DNA of 64,000 nucleotides from Alkalihalophilus marmarensis DSM 21297 (lineage in GTDB: Bacteria > Bacillota > Bacilli > Bacillales > Bacillaceae_D): contig NZ_ATAE01000023.1 in NCBI RefSeq assembly GCF_000474275.2, forward strand, positions 1-64,000, written 5' to 3'. This document shows, in pieces, positions 11,649 to 21,184 of this stretch. The position numbers and the translations under genes are program-made. The number at the start of each line of letters is the position of its first letter. The first letter of the stretch is position 1. A model generated the notes under the pieces. The model ran no database searches, was not told where the DNA came from, and was given only the letters and a program-made list of their open reading frames with translations.

Positions 11649-11677
11649 TTGTTTTATTGTGAAAGTTAAGTTATAGT
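11649..11677 (+). promoter_or_regulatory. Candidate promoter of the peptide-binding lipoprotein gene
   Basis: TTGTTT, 17 nt, TATAGT, about 55 nt before the start codon. Confidence 0.5.
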
Positions 11678-11731
11678 AATATTGAATTTTAAAAGTTCAC
11701 ACAAAAAGGAATATAAGGGGGGTTTTTAAAA

Positions 11732-13348
11732 GTGAAGATGTCTAAAAATTCACTTTTCGCTTTCTTGCTTGCGATGGTACTAGCTTTTGTGCTGGCGGCA
11801 TGTGCAAGTGAGCCGGACAGTTCAGGCGAACCAGCTGGTGACACAGATGGGGAAGATACTGAAGCTGCAGAAGGTGCAGAAGGCGGCGATTTAGTTATTG
11901 CTACATTATCAGATGCGTCATCTTTAGATCCGGCAAGTGCAAATGATGTGCCGTCAACTAACGTGACTGCAAACATTTTTGAGACACTTATTAATCAAAA
12001 TGCTGAGCTTGAGTTAGAGCCTGGCTTAGCTGAAGAATGGGAATTAATCGATGATAACACATGGGAATTCAAAATCCGTGAAGGAATAACTTTCCATGAT
12101 GGTTCAGAATTAAACGCTGAGGTTGTAAAAGCTAACCTTGATCGTATTCTTGATCCAGAGCTAGCATCTCCTCGTTCTTTCTTAATTAGTATGGTGACGG
12201 ACATTGAAGCAACTGATGAGTATACTCTTCAACTAACAACTGAGTATCCTTTCTCTCCGCTTCCTGCTCACTTAGCTCATAACGGACTTGCTATTAGTTC
12301 ACTTCCTTCTATTGAAGCGGACCAAGAAGCTGTAGCTGACGGTGGTACTCCTGGTGCGTCAATCAGTGCCAACCCAGTCGGAACTGGTTTCTTCAAATTT
12401 GAAGAGTGGAACCCTGGTACAGCTGTGAAATTAGTTAAAAATGAAGATTACTGGGGCGAGCCTGCAAAGGTTGACTCTGTAACATTCTCTGTAGTACCTG
12501 AAGATTTAACTCGTATTGCTGAACTTGAAACAGGTGGAGCACATATTATTTTCCCTGTCAGCCCAAGTGATGTTACACGTGTTGAGAATACTCCAGAAGT
12601 AAGTCTTGATCGTACAAACAGTGTGAGTCTTTCATACATTGGATTCAACATGGACAAAGAGCCATTTGATGATGAGCGTGTTCGTCAAGCGATTTCTATG
12701 GCAATTAATAAAGAAGGTATTATCAGCGGTATCTTAGATGATACTGGTACTCCTGCAGTTGGCCCAATTCCTCCAGATGTTTTTGGTTTTGATGATTCTG
12801 TTGAGCCTTTAGGTTATGACGTAGATGCTGCACAAGAATTACTTGCTGAAGCAGGTTTAGAGGATGGCTTCTCTACAACAATCTGGACAAATGATAACCG
12901 TGAGCGTATGGCTATTGCGGAGTATGTCCAAGCTGAACTTTCTAAGATCAATATTGATGTAAGTGTTAACGTCATGGAATTTGGTGCTTTCTTAGAGCAA
13001 ACTGCAAGTGGTGAACACGATATGTTCATTCTTGGTTGGTCTGTAGTCACAGGTGATGCTGATTACGGAATGTACCCACTATTCCATTCATCTAATGTAG
13101 GTGAAGCCGGTAACCGTACATTTATGAAAGATGATGAGCTTGATGAGATTTTAGAAGAGGCTCGTCAAACAGCTGACGAAGAAGATCGTCTAGCACTTTA
13201 CAAGCAAGCGCAAGAAATGTTAGTTGAAGCTGCACCAATGATCTATCTTTACCATCAAGAGTACCTTGTAGGTCTTCGTGATGAAGTACAAGGTTTCTGG
13301 AAGCATCCAAACGGAACTTACATGCTTCATGAGGTAACGATCAACTAA
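11732..13348 (+). CDS. Peptide-binding lipoprotein (solute-binding protein family 5)
   Basis: Captures peptide outside the membrane and delivers it to the permeases. The signal peptide ends in a lipobox LAAC with the lipidated Cys at residue 24, followed by a very acidic Ser/Gly/Asp/Glu linker. The mature part has family 5 features such as SLDPASANDVPSTNV near its start and the LEPGLAEEWELIDDNTWEFKI-like segment. At 538 residues it is of usual length. GTG 11732 is used, 9 nt after AAGGGGGG; ATG 11738 is possible. It is divergent from the permease/ATPase genes yet clearly their partner. Substrate class (di- or oligopeptide, or another family 5 ligand) is unresolved. Confidence 0.92.
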   Translation: MKMSKNSLFAFLLAMVLAFVLAACASEPDSSGEPAGDTDGEDTEAAEGAEGGDLVIATLSDASSLDPASANDVPSTNVTANIFETLINQNAELELEPGLAEEWELIDDNTWEFKIREGITFHDGSELNAEVVKANLDRILDPELASPRSFLISMVTDIEATDEYTLQLTTEYPFSPLPAHLAHNGLAISSLPSIEADQEAVADGGTPGASISANPVGTGFFKFEEWNPGTAVKLVKNEDYWGEPAKVDSVTFSVVPEDLTRIAELETGGAHIIFPVSPSDVTRVENTPEVSLDRTNSVSLSYIGFNMDKEPFDDERVRQAISMAINKEGIISGILDDTGTPAVGPIPPDVFGFDDSVEPLGYDVDAAQELLAEAGLEDGFSTTIWTNDNRERMAIAEYVQAELSKINIDVSVNVMEFGAFLEQTASGEHDMFILGWSVVTGDADYGMYPLFHSSNVGEAGNRTFMKDDELDEILEEARQTADEEDRLALYKQAQEMLVEAAPMIYLYHQEYLVGLRDEVQGFWKHPNGTYMLHEVTIN

Positions 13349-13359
13349 TATAATAGAAG

Positions 13360-13396
13360 AAAGATGGTCTTTTGAAAAAAAGATCATCTTTTTTTA
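13360..13396 (+). terminator. Terminator of the peptide-binding protein gene
   Basis: AAAGATGGTCTTTT pairs with AAAAGATCATCTTT around a GAAA loop (one G-T wobble) and ends in a T-run. Confidence 0.9.
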
Positions 13397-13405
13397 TAAA
13401 AAAGC

Positions 13406-13434
13406 TTGCACTACTTTATGTAGAATGATATTAT
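13406..13434 (+). promoter_or_regulatory. tRNA-Ser promoter
   Basis: TTGCAC, 17 nt, TATTAT; the tRNA begins 30 nt after the -10. Confidence 0.7.
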
Positions 13435-13463
13435 ATTCCTTGTCAGCAGGTTAGTAACAACAC

Positions 13464-14138
<675 letters not shown>

Positions 14139-14147
14139 TTCTTACAC

Positions 14148-14176
14148 TTGCAATTTCTCCTCAAACAAACTATACT
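14148..14176 (+). promoter_or_regulatory. Promoter of the SRP RNA gene
   Basis: TTGCAA (14148-14153), 17-nt spacer, TATACT (14171-14176). Transcription would begin about 35 nt before the mature RNA, implying 5' processing. Confidence 0.8.
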
Positions 14177-14217
14177 AGGAAATGCGTCAGTAAGACGCCT
14201 AACAACGTTATACAATT

Positions 14218-14487
14218 TGCCGTGCTAGGTGGGGAGGTAGCGGTGCCCTGTACCCGCAATCCGCTGTAGCGGGACTGAATCCCTTTCCGAGGTTTTGTCA
14301 TCGTAAGGTCTGACCTAAGTAAGTGGTGTTGACGCTTGGGTTCCACGCAACGGAAACCCACGAACCCTGTCAGGTCCGGAAGGAAGCAGCAGTAAGTGGC
14401 CCCTTCCGTGTGCCGTGGAGCAGCCTGAGCCGAGCTAACTGCTTAGGTAACGCTTAGGGTGGCACTATCGAAGAAAGGTGCACGGTA
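14218..14487 (+). ncRNA. scr: Signal recognition particle RNA (large, scRNA type)
   Basis: The RNA scaffold of the signal recognition particle. The universal helix 8 region is present (GTCAGGTCCGGAAGGAAGCA, about 14369-14388). The ends TGCCGTGC (14218) and GCACGGTA (14480-14487) pair, defining about 270 nt, close to the 271-nt B. subtilis scRNA with its Alu-like domain. It sits between tadA and dnaX, as in B. subtilis. Ends are inferred from pairing and may be off by a few bases. Confidence 0.95.
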
Positions 14488-14502
14488 TTATATACATAAG
14501 AT

Positions 14503-14529
14503 AACAACTGCTTTTGCGGTTGTTTTTTT
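14503..14529 (+). terminator. SRP RNA terminator
   Basis: AACAACTGC pairs with GCGGTTGTT around TTTT, followed by seven T. Confidence 0.85.
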
Positions 14530-14626
14530 ATTGGGTTTTTTTATAGGTATCCCTCTTAAGATACTTTATTATCATCTTTTAAATCAGTATAATATGGAGT
14601 AGTGAGTGAAGAAGGAGTGGGAATCA

Positions 14627-16312
14627 ATGAGCTATCAAGCATTATACCGCGTATGGCGTCCGCAGCAATTAAGAGATGTTGTTGGACAGGAACATATAAC
14701 GAAAACGCTTCAAAATGCTTTATTGCAAAATAAGTTTTCCCACGCTTATTTGTTTTCAGGACCACGCGGGACAGGTAAAACAAGTGCTGCAAAAATCATT
14801 GCTAAAGCAATCAACTGCGAGAAGGCCCCTGTGGCAGAGCCGTGTAATGAATGTGCTGCCTGTAATGGGATCACCTCGGGTGCAATTGTAGATGTGATGG
14901 AGATTGATGCAGCATCAAATAACGGAGTCGATGAAATTCGTGATATTAGGGATAAGGTTAAGTTTGCGCCTAATGAAGTGCCTTACAAGGTATACATCAT
15001 CGATGAGGTTCACATGCTTTCTACTGGTGCATTTAATGCCTTATTGAAAACATTAGAAGAACCTCCTGGGCATGTTATCTTCATTTTAGCGACAACTGAA
15101 CCTCATAAAATTCCGTTAACGATCATTTCAAGATGTCAGCGCTTTGACTTCAAGCGAATCCCGAATACGGCCATTGTAGGACGGATGAATGAAATACTCT
15201 TGCATGATGGGATAGAAGTAGACGATGAGGCTCTAAATATGATCGCCCGAGCCGCTGATGGAGGAATGCGTGATGCATTGAGTTTGCTTGACCAAGCGAT
15301 CTCTTATGCTGAAGGTCCGTTAACATTAGAAGATGTTCTAGCGATCACAGGCGCTGTTTCAGAACAAGTTTTAGTTAATTTGGTGGAAGCAGTGGCAAAT
15401 AAAGATTCAGCGGTCGTTCTTGAATCACTTGATCAGCTTGTCAGAGATGGGAAAGAACCTGGCCGTATTTTAGAAGATCTTATCTACTACATGAGAGATT
15501 TGCTGTTATGTAAAACGGCTCCTGATTCGAAAGATTTATTAGAAAGAGCAGATTCGGGAGATAAAGCTGTTTCTCTAAGCGAACAATTTGACTTCCCTTG
15601 GCTGTATCAAGCGATTGAGATTCTGAATGGCTCGGTGCAAGAGATGAAGTGGTCTACCCATCCGAAAGTGATTCTCGAAATGGCCTTAATAAGGTTAGTG
15701 AATCAGCGTCCAAGTGAATCTTCTGCCGGTAGTGAAGTTAAATCAGAAACAGTTAAGCACCTAGAGGCAAAAATTATTTCCCTTGAAAAAGTAGTGAAGC
15801 AGCTTCAAGCAGGGGGCGGTGCCTCTTCAGCTATGGGAGAAAGCGCACCGCAGCAGTCGGTAAGACGGCCGAAAAAGCAAATTCCTCAAACGAGAGTAAA
15901 TACATCTAAAGTAAAAGAGTTTCTTAAGGGAGCGAGTAAGCAGGAGCTTCAAAAGGTTACCGGGCAATGGGGTTCTATAATGGAACAAGTGAAAGCTCAA
16001 AATATTCCTGCACATGCCTGGTTGAGTGACAGCCGTCCGGTTGCAGCTGCTGAAGGCTTCATCCTTCTAGCGTTTCAAAATGAAATGCATCGTGATATGA
16101 TGGATACAAAGTTCCGTCCATTTTTAGAAGAGGTGTTTCAGCAGATATTCTCCACTCAAGTGACCTTTATGACACTGCTTCAAACTCAGTGGGATAGGTT
16201 GAAGGAAGAGTATATGAAGGAACAGCGCGGGGGAGAGAGTGAGAGTGACCCTGTTGTTGATGAAGCACTGAAATTAGTAGGTGCAGATCTAGTCGAAATA
16301 ATAGACGGTTAA
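14627..16312 (+). CDS. dnaX: DNA polymerase III subunits gamma/tau
   Basis: Clamp-loader ATPase and organiser of the replicative polymerase. The 561 residues contain Walker A GPRGTGKTS, a four-Cys zinc module (C-N-E-C-A-A-C region), Walker B IIDEVHML, sensor 1 LATTEPHKIP and the arginine-finger SRC motif in ISRCQRFDF. The C-terminal part, from about residue 360, is the tau-like region that contacts polymerase and helicase. ATG 14627 follows GAAGGAG by 9 nt; GTG 14606 is less likely. It heads a probable operon with ebfC and recR. Confidence 0.96.
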   Translation: MSYQALYRVWRPQQLRDVVGQEHITKTLQNALLQNKFSHAYLFSGPRGTGKTSAAKIIAKAINCEKAPVAEPCNECAACNGITSGAIVDVMEIDAASNNGVDEIRDIRDKVKFAPNEVPYKVYIIDEVHMLSTGAFNALLKTLEEPPGHVIFILATTEPHKIPLTIISRCQRFDFKRIPNTAIVGRMNEILLHDGIEVDDEALNMIARAADGGMRDALSLLDQAISYAEGPLTLEDVLAITGAVSEQVLVNLVEAVANKDSAVVLESLDQLVRDGKEPGRILEDLIYYMRDLLLCKTAPDSKDLLERADSGDKAVSLSEQFDFPWLYQAIEILNGSVQEMKWSTHPKVILEMALIRLVNQRPSESSAGSEVKSETVKHLEAKIISLEKVVKQLQAGGGASSAMGESAPQQSVRRPKKQIPQTRVNTSKVKEFLKGASKQELQKVTGQWGSIMEQVKAQNIPAHAWLSDSRPVAAAEGFILLAFQNEMHRDMMDTKFRPFLEEVFQQIFSTQVTFMTLLQTQWDRLKEEYMKEQRGGESESDPVVDEALKLVGADLVEIIDG

Positions 16313-16330
16313 AACAAGGAGGATCTTATT

Positions 16331-16642
16331 ATGAAAAACATGGGTAGTATGATGAAGCAAATGCAAAAAATGCAAAAGCAAATGATGAAGGCACAGGAAG
16401 AATTAAAAGAAAAGACAGTTGAAGCAACGGCTGGCGGCGGTATGGTGACAGTCATTGCTAGTGGAGATAAGCGTATTGTAGATGTGCAAATCTCTGAAGA
16501 TGTTGTAGATCCAGATGATATTGATATGCTTCAAGATCTAATTCTAGCAGCTACAAATGAAGCATTGAAAAAAGTAGATGAGCTTGTTGAGCAAGATATG
16601 GGTAAATTCACAAAAGGAATGAACATCCCAGGAATGTTCTAG
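16331..16642 (+). CDS. ebfC: Nucleoid-associated protein, YbaB/EbfC family
   Basis: A small DNA-binding protein of 103 residues. The N-terminus is Met/Gln/Lys-rich and helical ([19 protein letters not shown]), followed by the family segment with TAGGGMVTV and a C-terminal GMNIPGMF. It is the B. subtilis yaaK counterpart, lying between dnaX and recR as in most bacteria. It begins 18 nt after dnaX with an AAGGAGGATC ribosome-binding site. The molecular role of the family is not settled; nucleoid binding is the usual annotation. Confidence 0.95.
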   Translation: MKNMGSMMKQMQKMQKQMMKAQEELKEKTVEATAGGGMVTVIASGDKRIVDVQISEDVVDPDDIDMLQDLILAATNEALKKVDELVEQDMGKFTKGMNIPGMF

Positions 16643-16653
16643 GAGGTTTTGCT

Positions 16654-17250
16654 TTGCAATATCCAGAACCAATCGCAAAGTTAATTGAAGGATTTATGAA
16701 ACTGCCAGGTATCGGACCTAAAACGGCGAGCCGCCTGGCTTTCTTTGTTTTAGATATGAAGGAAGATGATGTCTTAGATTTCGCAAAAGCTCTTGTAAAT
16801 GCTAAGCGGAATCTAACGTATTGCTCGGTTTGTCATAATATTACTGATACGGACCCTTGCCGTATATGTGAGGATAAACATCGAGATGATTCTATGGTTT
16901 GTGTGGTTCAAGAAGCGAAAGATGTGATCGCTATGGAAAAGATGAAGGAGTATCGTGGTCATTACCATGTCTTACATGGTGCGATCTCTCCAATGGACGG
17001 CATAGGACCTGAGGATGTCAAAATCCCAGAACTATTAAAGCGACTGCAAGACGATACCATTCAAGAGGTAATCATTGCTACCAACCCGACTATTGAAGGG
17101 GAAGCAACGGCGATGTATATATCTCGTCTGGTTAAGCCTACCGGTATTAAAGTGACGAGAATTGCGCACGGACTGCCAGTTGGTGGAGATCTAGAATATG
17201 CTGATGAAGTGACATTATCTAGAGCAATTGAAGGTAGAAGAGAATTGTAG
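16654..17250 (+). CDS. recR: Recombination mediator protein RecR
   Basis: Works with RecO and RecF to load RecA on gapped DNA. The 198 residues begin with a helix-hairpin-helix ([15 protein letters not shown]), then a four-Cys zinc finger (CSVC...CRIC), a Toprim domain starting at [10 protein letters not shown], and a C-terminal Walker-like segment. The start is TTG 16654, 6 nt after AGGAGG that overlaps the ebfC stop region. It forms an operon with dnaX and ebfC. Confidence 0.96.
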   Translation: MQYPEPIAKLIEGFMKLPGIGPKTASRLAFFVLDMKEDDVLDFAKALVNAKRNLTYCSVCHNITDTDPCRICEDKHRDDSMVCVVQEAKDVIAMEKMKEYRGHYHVLHGAISPMDGIGPEDVKIPELLKRLQDDTIQEVIIATNPTIEGEATAMYISRLVKPTGIKVTRIAHGLPVGGDLEYADEVTLSRAIEGRREL

Positions 17251-17266
17251 CGTCGAGGGGGCCGTT

Positions 17267-17494
17267 ATGTTTTTTCGAAAAAGAGGAAAGCTGCGGAAAG
17301 AAGAAAGCGACCGTCTATTACGATCGATTGAATCGATGAAAGAACGATTGGATAATGAAAAGCATTACGTATCACACAGTGTTGATCCATCAGATGACGT
17401 GCTTGCGAGAATGAAGGCGACCGAATCTGCCTATACTTTCTTGCTAAGAGAAGCTAGAACTCAAAAAATGCGACAGAACAAGCTTGTTAGATAG
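17267..17494 (+). CDS. yaaL: YaaL-like small protein (DUF2508 type)
   Basis: A 75-residue charged protein, mostly helical (FFRKRGKLRKEESDRLLRSI at the start). Length and position between recR and bofA match B. subtilis YaaL; the function is unknown. ATG 17267 follows GAGGGGG by 5 nt; upstream in-frame starts overlap recR. A terminator immediately follows. Confidence 0.85.
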   Translation: MFFRKRGKLRKEESDRLLRSIESMKERLDNEKHYVSHSVDPSDDVLARMKATESAYTFLLREARTQKMRQNKLVR

Positions 17495-17508
17495 CTTGTT
17501 CTTTTTTT
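17476..17508 (+). terminator. Terminator after yaaL
   Basis: GAACAAGCT (17476-17484) pairs with AGCTTGTTC (17493-17501) followed by T residues. The 5' arm lies within the last yaaL codons. Confidence 0.88.
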
Positions 17509-17558
17509 GCGTCGGCACACATAAAATGGACTAAAGACAAGCATTAAGAGGTGATGAG

Positions 17559-17822
17559 ATGGATCCGATCTTAGTTATAGCAATTTTGGCAGGGCTGGTT
17601 ATCTTGTTATTAACCGTTGGAGCGCCGCTGAAGCCCATTCGGTTCGTCGGGCAGCTAGCCGTTAAACTTGTAATCGGAGCTTTGATGTTGTTCTTTGTAA
17701 ATGCTTTTGGTTCGTTCTTTGCCTTTCACATTCCGATCAATGGAGTGACTGCATTAGTCTCTGGTGTCCTCGGAATACCTGGTCTTCTTCTATTAATTGT
17801 AACAAAACAATTTATTCTTTAA
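17559..17822 (+). CDS. bofA: Sigma-K processing inhibitor BofA
   Basis: A forespore outer-membrane protein that holds the SpoIVFB protease inactive until the sigma-G signal, delaying pro-sigma-K cleavage. The 87 residues are almost entirely hydrophobic, with two or three membrane segments (ILVIAILAGLVILLLTVGAP at the start). The Asn-containing FFVNAFGSFF region and the C-terminal GVLGIPGLLLLIVTKQFIL are typical of the family. GAGGTGATGAG precedes the start. Location after recR-yaaL matches B. subtilis. Confidence 0.95.
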   Translation: MDPILVIAILAGLVILLLTVGAPLKPIRFVGQLAVKLVIGALMLFFVNAFGSFFAFHIPINGVTALVSGVLGIPGLLLLIVTKQFIL

Positions 17823-17825
17823 GTA

Positions 17826-17868
17826 GAAGCTGCGATTCTTCTAATAAGAAGATCGCGGGCTTTTTTCT
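17826..17868 (+). terminator. bofA terminator
   Basis: AGCTGCGATTCTTC pairs imperfectly with GAAGATCGCGGGCT, followed by T residues. Confidence 0.8.
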
Positions 17869-17895
17869 TTTTAATAAATCTTTTTAAAAAAAGGG

Positions 17896-17925
17896 TTGCA
17901 TTTATTTTTGAAGCTGTGTTATATT
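17896..17925 (+). promoter_or_regulatory. rRNA-operon promoter P1
   Basis: TTGCAT, then 17-18 nt to the overlapping -10 TTATATT. It is the first of two tandem promoters in the arrangement usual upstream of Bacillus rRNA operons. Confidence 0.75.
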
Positions 17926-17983
17926 ATTACTTGTCGCTGAGACACACCACAACAACGAACAAAAACAACTTCAAAAAAAGGTG

Positions 17984-18012
17984 TTGACGAAACGTTGCTG
18001 AGATGGTATATT
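17984..18012 (+). promoter_or_regulatory. rRNA-operon promoter P2
   Basis: TTGACG (17984-17989), 17-nt spacer, TATATT (18007-18012). It lies about 88 nt after P1, the spacing of tandem rrn promoters. Confidence 0.85.
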
Positions 18013-18044
18013 AGTTAAGTCGCCAACGAGAGCGGCAGACAAAA

Positions 18045-18073
18045 AGTTCTTTGAAAACTGAACAAAAGCCAAG
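18045..18073 (+). other. rRNA leader boxA region joined to a 5S-like 3' end
   Basis: GTTCTTTGAAAACTGAAC is the boxA-containing antitermination leader found before 16S (and 23S) genes in Bacillus. It is followed within a few bases by GCCAAGC (18067-18073), the 3'-terminal sequence of Bacillus 5S rRNA. No 16S, 23S, tRNA or 5S body lies between. GCCAAGC might instead belong to the leader itself. Confidence 0.75.
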
Positions 18074-18205
18074 CGCAAATAGCTGCTCATCAGGCGCAAT
18101 AAACAATCTTTGACGCATCGAGCCTCTGAACCGAGCAATTACACGAAACCCAGGCGCAATTATACACTAGACCAACGCAATTCACTTGCTGAACCCGCGC
18201 AAGCT
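18074..18205. repeat. Degenerate ~21-nt CGCAA repeat array, copy B
   Basis: Cores start at 18074, 18095, 18114, 18134, 18155, 18176 and 18198 (spacing 21, 19, 20, 21, 21, 22). The first 80 nt are identical to 1-80. A perfect inverted repeat, GCCTATCC and GGATAGGC, follows at about 18223-18256. The rest of the gene-free stretch up to csfB (to 18370) shows nothing else I can name. Confidence 0.8.
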
Positions 18206-18370
18206 TCCAACCTTCACGAGAGCCTATCCAATTAAATACTCTTCAATGGATAGGCACCAACCTGCTTCAGAATGAATACACTAAAGAAAAGATCTTTCGA
18301 CGATATGTGAGCTCATTCATGTGTATAAAGAAAGATAACAGTGCCGACAATGAGACTAGAGGTGATGAGG

Positions 18371-18577
18371 ATGAAACAAACCAGAGTCATTCATGTACGG
18401 CTTGGGGAGAAATGTATTTGTTGTCAGGGTGCTAGGACGGAAGGGATACGTATATTTGATTCATTCATATGCTTAAAATGTGAAGAAGGAATTGTTGATG
18501 TGGAAAGTAATGAAGAGCCTTATGGACATTTTATAACTGCGTTAAGAGGCATTAGCCCTTCTGTGAACGAAAACTAA
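18371..18577 (+). CDS. csfB: Anti-sigma factor Gin (CsfB)
   Basis: A small zinc-finger protein that in B. subtilis binds and inhibits sigma-G (and sigma-E), limiting premature forespore activity. The 68 residues have a CxxC knuckle near the N-terminus (KCICCQG) and a second, CLKC, about 20 residues later. I use ATG 18371, 5 nt after GAGGTGA; GTG 18341 and GTG 18362 are in frame but lie on or before that ribosome-binding site. Position after bofA matches B. subtilis, but xpaC and yaaN, which follow there, are absent here. I found no clear sigma-F promoter. Confidence 0.9.
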   Translation: MKQTRVIHVRLGEKCICCQGARTEGIRIFDSFICLKCEEGIVDVESNEEPYGHFITALRGISPSVNEN

Positions 18578-18588
18578 ATAGCGATTTT

Positions 18589-18654
18589 AAACTGATTCTA
18601 ACACATTCTCATCTAACCCTAGATGCATCTATGTTAGAATCAGTTTTTTTTAGG
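18589..18654 (+). terminator. csfB terminator
   Basis: AAACTGATTCTAACA (18589-18603) pairs perfectly with TGTTAGAATCAGTTT (18632-18646) and is followed by T residues. The 28-nt loop itself contains CATCTA and TAGATG pairing. Confidence 0.9.
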
Positions 18655-18715
18655 GGACAGATAAAAGCATGAACCATTAGTTTGATTTATAATAGAGAGA
18701 AAGGAGTGAAGGGCA

Positions 18716-20163
18716 TTGAATAGAGAAGACTCAAACACACCATTAATTAGTGCCATTCAGCAGCATTTTAAAAGGGAACCGGTCTCTTTTCATGTACCTG
18801 GACATAAAAATGGGAAGCTTTTTCATTCATCTTTAATGGAAGATTTTAAAGATATACATAAGTATGATGTAACAGAACTTGAGGGGCTTGATGATCTGCA
18901 CCATCCAACCGGAGCGATATTAAAGGCACAGGAGCTTTGTGCAGCGTTTTATCAGGCCCAAGAAAGTGTCTTTCTCGTAGGAGGCTCGACTGCAGGAAAC
19001 TTAGCAATGGTCCATGGTTTAACAGAAGCAGGCGGTCAAATATTAATACAGCGCAATAGTCACAAATCACTCTTTCATGCAATAGAATTATTTCAAGTAG
19101 AGCCTATCTTCTTAAAACCAGAATTAGAAAAGGAGACAGGACATCCGCTAGGCCCTTCGCTTACGACAATTGAAGAGGCGATTGATTGCTTTCCGGAAGC
19201 GAAGGTTTTGTTTCTAACCTACCCAAACTATTACGGTGCAGCCTTTGAAATGAAAACATTGATTGATAAGGCCCATGAAGCAGGGCTTATCGTTTGTGTA
19301 GATGAGGCACATGGAGCGCATTTTGCTCTAGGAGATCCTTTTCCCCCCTCTGCTTTACAGTTAGGGGCCGATATCGTTGTGCAGTCTGCTCATAAAATGC
19401 TGCCTGCTTTGACGATGGGATCTTATTTACATTTTCACCGCTCTTTAGCAAAAGAAAAAGTAGAATTGGTGAAGCACTCACTCGCGATGCTGCAATCTAG
19501 CAGTCCATCTTATTTAATTATGGCAGCATTAGACGGAGCTCGGGCATATATTGAACAATTAAATGAGGAAAATATAAATGAAGTGATAGCAGGAGTTCAA
19601 TCCTTTATAGACGAAATAGCTACTATCCCTCAACTAGAGGTCATAAAGAGAAGCTGCTCCTCCTATTCACAAGACCCATTAAAGGTTACAATAAAGTCAT
19701 GTACAAAGCTGTCTGGATACGAGTTGCAAGACTTATTGTTTAAAGAAGGAATTGATATTGAGTTAGCTGATGATAAACATGTTTTGTTTGTTTTCGGATT
19801 AGGAGATTATACGGATACGTCTTATCTTGCTTTAAAACTTAGGGGACTGCTCTCTGAATATAACGTAATAAATGAAGAGGTAAATATAGTAAGCAGCACG
19901 GATAAGATCACTCAATTAAGCATTCCATCCCATCAGGTTAAAAAATATTCTTATAAAGTTTGTTCAATAGATAAGGCTGTCGGTCATATAGCAGCTGAAG
20001 AGATTGTTCCATATCCGCCAGGCATTCCCCTTGTATTTAAAGGAGAAGTACTCAAGGAAAGTGTTATGAAAGATATAGTGAGATTACATGAAAGTGGAGC
20101 GGTGTTTCAAGGAAACAACCCATTAATAGACGGATTGAAGGTAGTAGATTTGGAGGAAATAAA

Positions 20164-20167
<4 letters not shown>
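18716..20167 (+). CDS. yaaO: Orn/Lys/Arg decarboxylase family PLP enzyme (YaaO-like)
   Basis: A fold type I PLP enzyme of the basic amino-acid decarboxylase family; the substrate (arginine, lysine or ornithine) cannot be assigned. The 483 residues show HVPGHKNGK near the N-terminus, GGSTAGNLAMVHG, the aspartate in VCVDEAHGAHF and the Schiff-base lysine in QSAHKMLPALTMGSYLH. The C-terminal small domain ends with EIVPYPPGIPLVFKGE. The start is TTG 18716 after GGAGTGAAGG. It overlaps tmk by 4 nt and heads the tmk-darA-holB cluster, as yaaO does in B. subtilis. Confidence 0.92.
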
Positions 20168-21169
<1,002 letters not shown>

Positions 21170-21184
21170 GGATGATGCATTAAA

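Noticed and set aside
14170-14361. Small open frame across the SRP RNA
   Set aside because: The region folds as SRP RNA with universal helix 8 sequence; the frame is incidental.
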